Origin: DATFYM01 sp035315065
Lineage (GTDB): Bacteria; Acidobacteriota; Terriglobia; UBA7540
Assembly (NCBI GenBank): GCA_035315065.1
Contig: DATFYM010000040.1
Coordinates: 1 to 43,500, forward strand
Length of the DNA stretch: 43,500 nucleotides
Direction: 5' to 3'
The notes beneath the pieces were generated by a model. It was not told the DNA's origin. It saw only the letters and a program-made list of their open reading frames with translations, and did no database searches. Both the position numbers and the translations under genes were made by a program. The first letter of the stretch is position 1, and every line of letters begins with the position of its first letter. Below are positions 9,214-16,964 of the stretch, in pieces.

Positions 9214-9275
9214 CGAAGCCATCGACTTATTGAAAACAAACGATCGCGCCCGGGACCGAACCCATTACGAACCCA
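9214..9275. repeat. Diverged third copy of the CGAAGCCACCG segment
   Basis: This 62-bp segment (CGAAGCCATCGACTTATTG onward) matches the corresponding part of the 211-bp units (CGAAGCCACCGATTTGCTTG onward). Both end in ACGAACCCA, with many substitutions and about one indel between. It suggests an older copy from before the recent tandem duplication. A short frame across it (9131-9346) has no recognisable product. Confidence 0.6.
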
Positions 9276-9437
9276 TTTCCGAAGTTCACCAACTCGGAAG
9301 GCAAAAGGGACGGCTTCTCGGAAGATGGGCCAAGTCGCGTGGTTGATGTCAAGCTTTAAGTTTTGAGAACTGACCACCGAAGGCTGACGACGGAGAGCTT
9401 CGGTGATGGCGGGAAACTTCAATTCTAGGGGGGAAGA

Positions 9438-9695
9438 TTGCTGAGAATCAGACTGGCTCGCACAGGAGCCAAGAAACAGAGCAGCTACCGAATCGTGGTG
9501 ATCGAAAGGGAGAGGGCGCGCGACGGGCGGCCGGTGGAGATCCTGGGACACTATAACCCACGCCGAAATCCCGCCGAGTTGGTGATGAACCGCGAGCGAG
9601 TGGACTATTGGCTGAATCGCGGCGCCCAGCCTTCGGAAACCATACGGAGCTTCCTCAAGAAGAAAGCCGAAGCGGCGAGCGTACCCAGCAGCTAG
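9438..9695 (+). CDS. rpsP: 30S ribosomal protein bS16
   Basis: bS16 is a structural protein of the small ribosomal subunit. The 85-residue product begins MLRIRLARTGAKKQSSYRIVV, shown here in part, the family's hallmark, and keeps the ILGHYNPR segment. The start codon is TTG at 9438 with GGGGGG at 9428-9433 just upstream. No ATG exists at the right place, and the protein aligns from its first residue, so the TTG is convincing. It is followed by khpA, rimM, trmD and rplS, the usual ribosome-assembly order. Confidence 0.97.
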   Translation: MLRIRLARTGAKKQSSYRIVVIERERARDGRPVEILGHYNPRRNPAELVMNRERVDYWLNRGAQPSETIRSFLKKKAEAASVPSS

Positions 9696-9798
9696 GCGTT
9701 GACCCGGGTGGCTGCCGTTTGGCCCCTTAAAGGTTCTTTTTCTGGCGCACGTTACGTTGGTGAGAACTTCCGGACGACTCGTGTGAAAGGAGGACCAG

Positions 9799-10029
9799 AT
9801 GAAGGAGCTGATCGAAGCCATTGCCAAGGCGCTCGTGGATTATCCTGATCAGGTTCAGGTCCGGACCGTGGAAGGGGAACAGGTCACGGTGCTCGAACTC
9901 CGTGTTCACCCTTCGGACTTAGGTAAAGTGATCGGCAAGCAAGGCCGCACGGCCCGCTCCATCCGCACTATTCTTGGGGCCTCGGGCATGAAGCTGAAGA
10001 AGCGTTTTACTTTGGAGATTCTGGAGTAA
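9799..10029 (+). CDS. khpA: KH-domain RNA-binding protein KhpA
   Basis: The 76-residue product is a single KH domain with the signature LGKVIGKQGRTARSIR (about residues 48-63), whose GKQG loop contacts RNA. KhpA partners with KhpB/Jag in many bacteria and affects translation, cell division and envelope synthesis. AAAGGAGG lies ten bases before the ATG, an excellent ribosome binding site. Its place between rpsP and rimM is conserved in many phyla. Confidence 0.96.
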   Translation: MKELIEAIAKALVDYPDQVQVRTVEGEQVTVLELRVHPSDLGKVIGKQGRTARSIRTILGASGMKLKKRFTLEILE

Positions 10030-10132
10030 AACCCGGTCTTTCAGTGCGTCAGCGTCTCAGCCTTGAGGATGGGAGGCGCGCTCGACGGGAGACCAGGGGA
10101 CTGAACCTGTTGAAGTTCTGAACTGCCGACAA

Positions 10133-10732
10133 ATGGTGAGTCGTACGACCGATCCGGGGTTCTTGGCCATCGCGCGTCTCATCAGGCCCCAGGGGCGTCG
10201 GGGTGAGATGGCGGCGGAGATCCTGACGGATGTCCCTCGTCGATTCGACCAGCTCCGCTCGGCCTTTTTGGAGCAGCCCGGGGCTGAGCCGAGGTCCGTC
10301 AGCGTGGAGAACGCGTGGCCGCACAAAGGCCGCGTGATTTTGAAGCTGGCGGGAATTGACTCTATCGACGAAGCGAACCTGCTGCGGGGACGACTTGTCC
10401 TGCTTCCACGCAGCGAAAGAGCGGCGCTAGCGACTCATCAATACTACATTTGGGAGCTCCAAGGCTGCCGGGTGGTTCGCGACCTGGACGGGGTCACGAT
10501 GGAGATCGGCATAGTCACCGAAGTCGAGCCGACAGAGGGCGTCCCCCTGCTGCACGTGGCTCCGATTGGAGCACAAGCAAAGGACACCAGTGATCTCGAC
10601 CCGAGAGAGCACGCGCGGCCAAGTGACGAGTTGCTGATTCCGCTCGCGCAAGCCATCTGTGAGCGCATTGACATCGATGCCAAGCTTATCGTGATCGATC
10701 CGCCGGAGGACTTGTTGGAATTGAACCGGTGA
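10133..10732 (+). CDS. rimM: Ribosome maturation factor RimM
   Basis: RimM binds uS19 and helps mature the 3' domain of 16S rRNA in the 30S subunit. The 199-residue product has the N-terminal RimM beta-barrel (FLAIARLIRPQGRRGEMAAE, about 10-29) and, from about residue 102, a PRC-barrel (YYIWELQGCRVV, then GIVTEVEPTEGVPLLHV). It ends in IPLAQAICERIDIDAKLI and DPPEDLLEL, as in the family. The loop after LLHV is longer than usual. The ATG at 10133 has no strong ribosome binding site, so the exact start is less certain than the gene. Confidence 0.95.
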   Translation: MVSRTTDPGFLAIARLIRPQGRRGEMAAEILTDVPRRFDQLRSAFLEQPGAEPRSVSVENAWPHKGRVILKLAGIDSIDEANLLRGRLVLLPRSERAALATHQYYIWELQGCRVVRDLDGVTMEIGIVTEVEPTEGVPLLHVAPIGAQAKDTSDLDPREHARPSDELLIPLAQAICERIDIDAKLIVIDPPEDLLELNR

Positions 10733-10831
10733 GGCGGCGAAGGGCATGTTAGGTTTGGCATTTCGAGAGTGCCAAAGCCGGGAACGAAAAAAACTGAATC
10801 TGAGTGCCTGAGAAAGTAACGGGAGGCGCTA

Positions 10832-11116
10832 ATGAGTTCAGTAGCTCTTCAGTGGGGACCGGTCGCAATCATTATGATCGGTCTCGTGCTCGGCTTCTAC
10901 TTTAACAACCGTAGTATCGCTCACCTCGATAGGCGGATCGACGACCTTCGTGCGGCGGTCGACCATCGCTTTGACGCGGTCGACCGTCGCTTTGACGATA
11001 TGAAAGAGTGGATCAAGGCCGAGTTCAAACGACTCGACGAACGCATCGATAATCTGGCCGCGAAAATTGCCAAGTTGGAAGGGCATGCTGAGCACCCGGT
11101 GATCAAGGCTGGCTGA
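10832..11116 (+). CDS. Small membrane-anchored coiled-coil protein, function unknown
   Basis: The 94-residue product has one N-terminal transmembrane helix (VAIIMIGLVLGFYF, about 11-24). A long charged helix follows, with repeats of R(R/F)DD- and -VDHRFDAVDRRFDDM-type units, then LDERIDNLAAKIAKLEG. The repeat of Asp, Arg and hydrophobic residues every three or four positions predicts a coiled coil, probably an oligomer. GGGAGG precedes the ATG. It lies in the same direction between rimM and trmD, which are normally adjacent. The gap before it holds a small stem (TTTGGCA / TGCCAAA, 10754-10776). I do not recognise a named family. Confidence 0.75.
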   Translation: MSSVALQWGPVAIIMIGLVLGFYFNNRSIAHLDRRIDDLRAAVDHRFDAVDRRFDDMKEWIKAEFKRLDERIDNLAAKIAKLEGHAEHPVIKAG

Positions 11117-11201
11117 TGAACGGAGAGCGTGGAGGTTGGAACCGGCAAAGCGTATTCTCCTGGCTCCCCACTCGTACTTTGAGACCAACGGACCATTAGG
11201 C

Positions 11202-12068
11202 ATGATCTTTGATATCGTCACCATTTTCCCGGACTTCTTCACGAGCATCCTCGAGCATGGGATGCTGAAGCGGGCGCTCGCCGGCGGACACGTCGAGATT
11301 CGCCTCCACGACCTCCGCGATTTCACCGACGACGTGCATCGCACGGTAGACGATCGCCCGTTTGGGGGCGGGCCGGGCATGGTCTTCAAGCCCGAGCCGG
11401 TTTTTCGGGCGGTAGAGGCTCTGCGGGCGGCGTCACCCCAGCAAGGCTTCCCGGTGATCCTGCTCTCGCCCCAGGGACGCCTGTTGCGCCAGGCTGTGGC
11501 CGAGGAGCTAGCCCGGGAACCGCGAGTGGTGCTGCTCTGCGGACGCTACGAGGGTGTCGACCAGCGTGTCGCGGAACACCTGGCAACAGAAGAGCTGTCG
11601 ATTGGCGACTACGTGCTGAGTGGCGGCGAGATCGCTGCCGCGGTGGTGATGGAAGCGGTCACGCGCTTGCTGCCCGGTGTGCTGGGAAACGAGGAGTCGT
11701 GTGTCGAGGAATCGTTTGCGCCTGTGGCGGAGGTCGATGACCACCGTCTTGACTTCGACCATAACGGGTTGGATGGGTTTGACGCGAATAAAACCACGAG
11801 ACTGGCTTGGGGTTTGAGTCAGTCAGGGCAACACGGATTGCTTGATTTCCCACAGTACACGCGGCCGGCGGAGTTTCGCGGTTACAAAGTGCCTGAAGTC
11901 TTGCTCTCCGGCAACCACGCGGAGATTCGTCGTTGGCGGCGCCGCGCCGCGCTGGAGAAGACGTGGCGCAAGCGACCCGACCTGCTGGCCAAGCTTCCGC
12001 TCAGCGGCGAGGACCGGCGGGCCCTGGAGGAAATCATGAGCACGGCACTTCAGCAGGTAGCTTCGTAG
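11202..12068 (+). CDS. trmD: tRNA (guanine-37-N1)-methyltransferase TrmD with an insertion in the active-site loop
   Basis: TrmD methylates G37 of tRNAs with SAM and prevents frameshifting. The 288-residue product has the trefoil-knot SPOUT motifs: FGGGPGM (54-60), LLSPQGR (87-93), LCGRYEGVDQR (112-122) and SIGDYVLSGGE (133-143). The C-terminal domain has YTRPAEFRG and LLSGNHAEIRRWRR. Two oddities stand out. A 39-codon insertion (11718-11834) follows EESF in the flexible linker, where E. coli has two residues before GLLD. The residue aligned to the catalytic Asp169 of E. coli is Glu170. The frame is intact on both sides. The start at 11202 fits the family (MIFDIVTIFPDFF). The stop codon shares its last base with a hairpin. 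Confidence 0.96.
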   Translation: MIFDIVTIFPDFFTSILEHGMLKRALAGGHVEIRLHDLRDFTDDVHRTVDDRPFGGGPGMVFKPEPVFRAVEALRAASPQQGFPVILLSPQGRLLRQAVAEELAREPRVVLLCGRYEGVDQRVAEHLATEELSIGDYVLSGGEIAAAVVMEAVTRLLPGVLGNEESCVEESFAPVAEVDDHRLDFDHNGLDGFDANKTTRLAWGLSQSGQHGLLDFPQYTRPAEFRGYKVPEVLLSGNHAEIRRWRRRAALEKTWRKRPDLLAKLPLSGEDRRALEEIMSTALQQVAS

Positions 12069-12086
12069 GGCGCACGGTGTGCGCCC
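12068..12086. repeat. GC-rich hairpin GGGCGCAC-GGT-GTGCGCCC at the trmD stop
   Basis: Two perfect 8-base arms with a 3-base loop begin at the last base of the trmD TAG stop codon. No T-tract follows. Sequences of this type (stop codon, then GGGCGCAC) are common as dispersed repeats. It may stabilise the 3' end or weaken read-through into rplS. Confidence 0.8.
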
Positions 12087-12125
12087 AATCGGGTTTCGCG
12101 GCGCAAGCTCGCGGCAAAAAGAATG

Positions 12126-12258
12126 AATCCACAGATTGCGCAGATCACACAGATACCGAAGCAGGGAGCGGCGCCGTCTCGGCGAGGCAGGTAGGCGGGT
12201 ACTTTGGCTCGTCCTTTTCCTTTTTTGTAATCCCTGCAATCTGTGAAATCTGTGGATT
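12126..12258. repeat. Word-repeat palindrome, CCACAGATT family, between trmD and rplS
   Basis: AATCCACAGATT (12126-12137) and its exact reverse complement (12247-12258) flank the spacer. Inside each arm the word repeats again (GCGCAGATCACACAGAT on the left, TGCAATCTGTGAAATC on the right). It lies in the middle of what is normally one operon. Confidence 0.85.
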
Positions 12259-12288
12259 GTCCGGGAAATTCAAGTTCGGGAGTTGATC

Positions 12289-12642
12289 ATGCCAACAGCA
12301 TTCGAGAAAGTCGAAGAGCAGCAAACCAAGAAGGGCTTGCCGGAGTTCCAGCCCGGCGATACCATTCGCGTGCACGTGAAGATCAAAGAAGGCGACAAGG
12401 AGCGCGTTCAGGTTTTCGAAGGCGTCGTCATCCGGCAGCGGCACGCCGGGTGCCACTCCACCTTTACCGTGCGCAAGATCTCCTTCGGCCACGGAGTGGA
12501 GCGTATCTTTCCGCTGCATTCACCCACGATCGACAAGATCGAGGTTGTACGGTCGGCCCGCGTGCGGCGCGCCAAGCTCTACTACCTGAGGAAGCTGCGG
12601 GGCAAGGCGGCGCGCATGCGCGAGGTCCGGTCCGCGCAATAG
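12289..12642 (+). CDS. rplS: 50S ribosomal protein bL19
   Basis: bL19 lies at the interface of the two ribosomal subunits. The 117-residue product has the family core: FQPGDTIRVHVKIKEGDKER, VQVFEGVVIRQR, TFTVRKISFGHGVERIFPLH and VRRAKLYYLRKLRGKAAR. The ATG at 12289 is preceded by GGGAG. A TTG two codons upstream (12283) is a less likely start. It follows trmD in the conserved order, though the spacer has been filled by a repeat. Confidence 0.97.
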   Translation: MPTAFEKVEEQQTKKGLPEFQPGDTIRVHVKIKEGDKERVQVFEGVVIRQRHAGCHSTFTVRKISFGHGVERIFPLHSPTIDKIEVVRSARVRRAKLYYLRKLRGKAARMREVRSAQ

Positions 12643-12727
12643 CGGGCATTGGTAGCGACGCCGCCATGGGGTGTGAGCCCCTGGATCATTCAGCGGCGCT
12701 CCCTCTGTCTGTTTCCTTGTGGCCACC

Positions 12728-13453
12728 ATGCTAGCCACTTCGGCCGAGCGCCAGAAGTCGATATCGGGTCCCGGCGAGGTCAGCGTCTTTACCTGCACCC
12801 GCCGACTGGAAGCCAGGCTCCAGCGCCAAGGCTGGCGGCTGGTTGCCGGCTGCGACGAGGTCGGGCGCGGCTCGCTGCTGGGACCGCTCTACGCGGCGGC
12901 GGTGATCCTCGATCCGGCCCGCCCCATCCGCGGTGTCGATGACTCGAAGAAACTCGCGCCTCCGGAACGGGAGCGGCTGGCGGCGGAGATACGCACCAAG
13001 TCGATAGCCTGCTGTGTAGCCTCGGCGACGGCGGCCGAAGTCGACGCCATCAATGTGTATCAGGCTTCGCGCCAGGCCATGATCCGCGCCCTCTCGGCGC
13101 TGGTCCCCTCGCCTGGCTTTATCCTTACCGATGCCATGCCGCTTTCCCCGCCGGGCGCCGAGCCGTTTCCCATTCCGCATCGTGCCGTGATTCATGGCGA
13201 CGCCCGCTCGGTTTCGATCGCCGCCGCCTCCATCCTGGCCAAGGTGGAGCGCGACGCTCACCTGACTGAACTCGATCAGCGCTACCCGCAGTATCAGCTT
13301 GCCAAGAACAAGGGCTACGGTACACCGGAGCACCTCGAAGCCCTGGGCCGGCATGGCCCCTGCCCGGAGCATCGGCGTACCTTCGAGCCCGTCAAGAGCT
13401 ACTTCCTGCCGCTATTTCCCTTCGAGCCGGCGAGTCACGTGCCCGATGTGTGA
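12728..13453 (+). CDS. rnhB: Ribonuclease HII
   Basis: RNase HII removes ribonucleotides embedded in DNA and RNA from RNA-DNA hybrids. The product is about 241 residues with the type-2 RNase H acidic residues: Asp and Glu in AGCDEVGRGSLLGPL (about 41-55), Asp in FILTDAMPL and Asp in AKVERDAHL. The C-terminus has NKGYGTPEHLEAL and HRRTFEPVK. The ATG at 12728 is chosen. A GTG three codons upstream (12719) is equally possible, and neither has a clear ribosome binding site. It follows rplS, as in many bacteria. Confidence 0.95.
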   Translation: MLATSAERQKSISGPGEVSVFTCTRRLEARLQRQGWRLVAGCDEVGRGSLLGPLYAAAVILDPARPIRGVDDSKKLAPPERERLAAEIRTKSIACCVASATAAEVDAINVYQASRQAMIRALSALVPSPGFILTDAMPLSPPGAEPFPIPHRAVIHGDARSVSIAAASILAKVERDAHLTELDQRYPQYQLAKNKGYGTPEHLEALGRHGPCPEHRRTFEPVKSYFLPLFPFEPASHVPDV

Positions 13454-13525
13454 GCTGAGCACTACTCGGCCCGACTCCGCGGCAGGCGGCGAAGCGGTGG
13501 CGAATCATCGCCGGAAAGCGGTTCG

Positions 13526-14818
13526 ATGGCTATATTACTAGTCCAGGGTGGTCACGTCGTCTCACCCGACGACAGGCTCGATGCCGACCTCGATATCCTT
13601 ATCGAAGACGGCATCGTTTGCCAGATTGCCCCCCGCATCTCAGCCTTACAAGCCGAAACGCTCGAGGCCCGGGGGCAGATCGTGTCGCCCGGCTTTGTCG
13701 ATCTGCACGTTCACTTGCGCGAGCCGGGCGGCGAGATTTCGGAGACGCTGGAGAGCGGCCTCGCGGCGGCGGTGGCCGGCGGCTTTACCGCCGTGTGCCC
13801 GATGCCCAACACGCAGCCGGTGAACGACAGTCCCGAGGCCACCCGCGCCCTGATCGAAAAGGCCCGGCGCGTAGGGCTCGCCCGCGTCTTTCCCATCGCC
13901 GCCGTTTCTCGGGGCAGCCAGGGAGAAATCCTGACGGACCACCGCGCGCTGTTGGAAGCAGGCGCGGTCGCGTTCTCCGACGACGGCAGGCCCGTCAAGA
14001 CGGCGGGACTGATGCGTCGTGCCTTGGAGGCAACTCGGGGCGTGGACGTCCCCATTATCGATCACTGCGAAGATCCCAGCTTGAGTGCGGGAGGCGCCAT
14101 CAATGAGGGACCGGTTGCCGAACGCCTGGGTTTGAACGGAATTCCCAACTCTTCGGAAGATGTGTGCGTGGCGCGGGACCTGATACTGGCCGAGGCTACC
14201 GGCGCCCGCCTCCACATCGCTCATCTCTCGACGGCCGGCGCCGTAGAGATGGTGCGCTCCGCCAAGCGCCGTGGTGTGCGCGTGACGTGCGAGGTAACGC
14301 CGCATCACTTCACGCTTACCGACGAGGCTGTCGCTCGCTATGGCACGCACGCCAAAATGAATCCGCCGCTGCGTAGCGCTCACGACGTGGAAGCAGTTCA
14401 ACAGGGTCTGGCAGACGGGACCATCGACGCGATTGCCACCGACCACGCCCCGCACCCCCCTGAACTCAAGCGGCGCCCGCTCGCCGAAGCCCCGTTTGGA
14501 GTTATCGGACTTGAGACTGCCCTCTCGCTGGCGCTCATGAAACTCGTTCACCCCGGCACGATCTCCCTGAGACGCTTGGTGTCGCTGCTGAGTTCCAATC
14601 CCGCCTCGATCATCCGCCCCGCGGCGAAGGCGACGCTGGGCCGCCTCCAAGTCGGAAGCGCGGCTGATATCACGGTCTTCGACGTCCATCGCGAGTGGAC
14701 TTACGAAGCTGCTCGAGGCCGCTCCAAAAGCCGCAACTCACCGTTCGACGGCTGGCGCTTGCGAGGCGCGGTCACGGCAACGATCGTTGGCGGTAGGACG
14801 GTGTACCGTCGCGCTTAG
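13526..14818 (+). CDS. pyrC: Dihydroorotase
   Basis: Dihydroorotase closes carbamoyl aspartate to dihydroorotate, the third step of pyrimidine synthesis. The 430-residue product is a type I (PyrC/AllB-like) amidohydrolase: HVHLREPG (59-66) with the two metal-binding histidines, PIIDHCEDP, LHIAHLSTAGA, TPHHFTLTD and the metal-binding Asp in IATDHAPHP. KSRNSPFDGW near the C-terminus is a family mark. PyrB, its usual neighbour, is not in the window. The gene runs head-on into pyrE, with a perfect palindrome between. Confidence 0.97.
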   Translation: MAILLVQGGHVVSPDDRLDADLDILIEDGIVCQIAPRISALQAETLEARGQIVSPGFVDLHVHLREPGGEISETLESGLAAAVAGGFTAVCPMPNTQPVNDSPEATRALIEKARRVGLARVFPIAAVSRGSQGEILTDHRALLEAGAVAFSDDGRPVKTAGLMRRALEATRGVDVPIIDHCEDPSLSAGGAINEGPVAERLGLNGIPNSSEDVCVARDLILAEATGARLHIAHLSTAGAVEMVRSAKRRGVRVTCEVTPHHFTLTDEAVARYGTHAKMNPPLRSAHDVEAVQQGLADGTIDAIATDHAPHPPELKRRPLAEAPFGVIGLETALSLALMKLVHPGTISLRRLVSLLSSNPASIIRPAAKATLGRLQVGSAADITVFDVHREWTYEAARGRSKSRNSPFDGWRLRGAVTATIVGGRTVYRRA

Positions 14819-14837
14819 TCGGTCACGCTAACGTGTC

Positions 14838-14915
14838 GGGGTTCGGGATTCGGGGTTTAAGGTTCGCAGAGGAAGCGCGAATCGGCTTCTCAGCGAACCC
14901 CGAATCCCGAACCCC
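14838..14915. terminator. Perfect 20-bp palindrome between convergent pyrC and pyrE, likely two-way terminator
   Basis: The arms at 14838-14857 (GGGGTTCGGGATTCGGGGTT) and 14896-14915 are exact reverse complements with 38 bases between. The word belongs to the TTCGGG(A/G)TTCGGGG family also seen near 27.7 kb and 29.7 kb. No T-tract is present, so termination is inferred from its place between converging genes. Confidence 0.75.
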
Positions 14916-14942
14916 GCTTACATCGTTACCATCCTGGCTGGC

Positions 14943-15536
14943 TTATCCCGCAAGGTGGGATCGCGGCTTGGGACGACTGCCGGGTTTCACCGCCGGACTG
15001 CCGGCTTGGCAGAGTGGACAATCGGAGGGATCGTAGTTCTGAACTTCGAGAGTCACCAGCGATGCTTTGGGCAAGGCAAGGCCGGCCTTGCCGCCGCTAC
15101 GGTCGATCAGCGAGCCAACGGCCACCACCCGCCCGCCCGCGTCCTCGACGCACTCAATCGTTTCCCGTGTTGAGCCACCGGTGGTGATGACATCTTCCAC
15201 CACCAGCGCCGGCTCGCCGTCAGCCAAGCGGAAACCGCGCCGCAGCGTCATGCGGCCCTCCTGTCGCTCGCTGAAGAGCGCGCGAACGCCCAAGGCGCGC
15301 GCCACTTCGTGTGCGACGAGGACGCCGCCCAGCGCCGGCGCCGCCACCACCCTCACTCCCAGGTTATCCAGCTTCGAGGCTAGTTCGGAACCCAATTGCA
15401 AGGCAATCTGCGGATACTGCAGCACCAGCGCACACTGGATGTAGCGGTTGCTGTGCAGGCCGGAAGAGAGAATGAAGTGCCCTTCCAACAGCGCGCCGTG
15501 CTCGCGAAAGATTTTGAGGATGTCGTCCTGCGTCAT
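14943..15536 (-). CDS. pyrE: Orotate phosphoribosyltransferase
   Basis: PyrE joins orotate to PRPP to give OMP. The 197-residue product has ILSSGLHSNRYIQC near the N-terminus, APALGGVLVAHEVARALG and the PRPP-binding loop LVVEDVITTGGSTRETI (about 110-126). The catalytic loop includes FSERQEGRMTLRRG. The start codon overlaps the pyrF stop by four bases (ATGA), indicating translational coupling. The C-terminal tail (CPLCQAGSPAVKPGSR) extends past the usual end and holds a CxxC pair, perhaps a small metal site. Confidence 0.97.
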   Translation of the reverse strand: MTQDDILKIFREHGALLEGHFILSSGLHSNRYIQCALVLQYPQIALQLGSELASKLDNLGVRVVAAPALGGVLVAHEVARALGVRALFSERQEGRMTLRRGFRLADGEPALVVEDVITTGGSTRETIECVEDAGGRVVAVGSLIDRSGGKAGLALPKASLVTLEVQNYDPSDCPLCQAGSPAVKPGSRPKPRSHLAG

Positions 15537-16288
15537 GGCACCGAAGTAGTCACCGACCGCGAGTGGAGGGCCTTCTCCATCTCCGCCACGATGGTCTCTG
15601 CCGCTGCAACGGGATCAGGCGCGGCGGTGATCGGCCGGCCGACCACCAGGAAGTCGGCCCCAGCCTCGATCGCCGCGCCGGGTGTCGCAATGCGGGTTTG
15701 ATCGTTCGAGGCCGCCGCCGGCAGGCGTATGCCCGGGGTCACCACCAGAAAGCGCGGCCCACAGGCGCGCCGCACCGCCGCAATCTCGCGCGGCGACGCT
15801 ACCACTCCATCGAGACCTGACTGCTGCGCCAGCCGGGCCAGCCGAGCCACGGCAACTTCGGCACTGCCCCCCATCCCCACTTCATCGAGGTCCACGCTCC
15901 CGAGGCTGGTGAGGACCGTCACCGCCAACACCAGTGGGCGCTCCTTCCCGGCGCTGGTGCCTTCGCGCACTCCCTCGATGGCCGCCTCCATCATCTTGCG
16001 GCCGCCGCTCGCATGCACGTCAACCATCCGCACGCCCATCTGCGCGGCTTCGCGCGCCGCAGCCCGCACCGTGTTGGGAATGTCGTGCCACTTGAGGTCA
16101 AGGAACACCTTTCCCCGCGCCGAGACCAGGTAGCGCGCCAGCACGGGACCCTCGGCGGTAAAGAGCTCCGAGCCAACCTTGAACATGCCTACACGGTCGT
16201 GGAGCATTTCCGCCAGTTGGGCGGCGGCAGCGGCGTTGCCGAAATCAAGCGCAACGATCAGACTCTCGCGGGCCGATGCGGTTGCCAT
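15533..16288 (-). CDS. pyrF: Orotidine 5'-phosphate decarboxylase
   Basis: PyrF decarboxylates OMP to UMP, the last step of the pathway. The product is 251 residues with LIVALDFG near the N-terminus, the catalytic Lys-Asp array in VFLDLKWHDIPNTV (about 62-75), LAVTVLTSL, VVTPGIRLP and FLVVGRPIT. The ATG at 16288 places the first strand correctly; the frame is open further up but without similarity. It ends on the pyrE start codon, so the two are made together and catalyse consecutive steps. Confidence 0.97.
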   Translation of the reverse strand: MATASARESLIVALDFGNAAAAAQLAEMLHDRVGMFKVGSELFTAEGPVLARYLVSARGKVFLDLKWHDIPNTVRAAAREAAQMGVRMVDVHASGGRKMMEAAIEGVREGTSAGKERPLVLAVTVLTSLGSVDLDEVGMGGSAEVAVARLARLAQQSGLDGVVASPREIAAVRRACGPRFLVVTPGIRLPAAASNDQTRIATPGAAIEAGADFLVVGRPITAAPDPVAAAETIVAEMEKALHSRSVTTSVP

Positions 16289-16367
16289 GAGAGTCCATTC
16301 TAGTGGAATCCCCCGGGGAGTTGAATCACAAAAGCGTAAGGTTCGTGCAGCGTCGCCATGTAAGTCA

Positions 16368-16964
16368 TCATTCTGCCGGCGAGTCTGCCAGGTCAACCTG
16401 ACCGTCATCCGCGCCGAATCGCCGACGAAACTCCGGGGACTGCTTGCGCAGGTCGAGCCAGTCGGCGGAAAGGTCCGGCGCCTCCAGCCAAACGCGAAAC
16501 CAACTCGCAATTTCACGCTTCTCTTCGCGCTTTTCCTGGCTCAAGCGGGGATTGGAAGCGATGCTTGCCGCGCGCTGTTTGCCTTTCAGCATCAGCGTCC
16601 GCACCAGCCCGGTCCCAACTCGATCACCGAGTTCACGATACTCTCGATAAGCCGCATCGAGCTTTCGAATCGAGGCCTCGGCTTTTGCGAAGTCGCCGAA
16701 CTCGAGAAGCCCTTTCAGTCGCCCCGCGTACGGTGCGTCCATCCAGGGATCGACGTACTTGTCGTCAACTTCCACGCGAAGTCCGGCCTCCGCCAGCACG
16801 CCTGCAACGTAGGAGCGCGAGGCCCTTCGACCAGGGCCGAGACGCCGCGCGAGCTCGACTTGAATCGCTCGGATCTCGCGCTCGCCGGCACGCTCAAGAC
16901 CGAGCGTTCGCGAGACCTCGAGGACTTGCTCCTTCGTGCTTTTTGAGTTTCTTTTGCGGGGCAT
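16368..16964 (-). CDS. Conserved-looking hypothetical protein, charged and helical
   Basis: The 198-residue product starts MPRKRNSKSTKEQVLEVSR and is rich in Arg, Lys, Glu and Ala. It has a possible N-terminal helix-turn-helix-like segment and a C-terminal helical part (EKREEKREIASWFRVWLE). I do not recognise the family. Its start lies 71 bp inside the 3' end of mltG in a different frame, and its end is 79 bp before pyrF, so it is part of the ruvX-mltG-pyrFE transcript. The frame remains open upstream, but that part is only the antisense-free shadow of mltG. The N-terminal basic stretch could bind nucleic acid. Confidence 0.7.
   Translation of the reverse strand: MPRKRNSKSTKEQVLEVSRTLGLERAGEREIRAIQVELARRLGPGRRASRSYVAGVLAEAGLRVEVDDKYVDPWMDAPYAGRLKGLLEFGDFAKAEASIRKLDAAYREYRELGDRVGTGLVRTLMLKGKQRAASIASNPRLSQEKREEKREIASWFRVWLEAPDLSADWLDLRKQSPEFRRRFGADDGQVDLADSPAE

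Noticed and set aside
9131..9346. 71-codon frame upstream of rpsP
   Set aside because: It overlaps the candidate promoter, the decamer repeats and the diverged repeat copy; the product has no recognisable features or ribosome binding site.
10754..10776. TTTGGCA / TGCCAAA stem as a terminator after rimM
   Set aside because: The stem is only seven base pairs and is followed by A-rich rather than T-rich sequence on the coding strand; downstream genes belong to the same operon.
14838..14915. Palindrome as an insertion-sequence end or MITE
   Set aside because: There is no target duplication or conserved terminal sequence, and the same word type recurs at other gene ends with different lengths.
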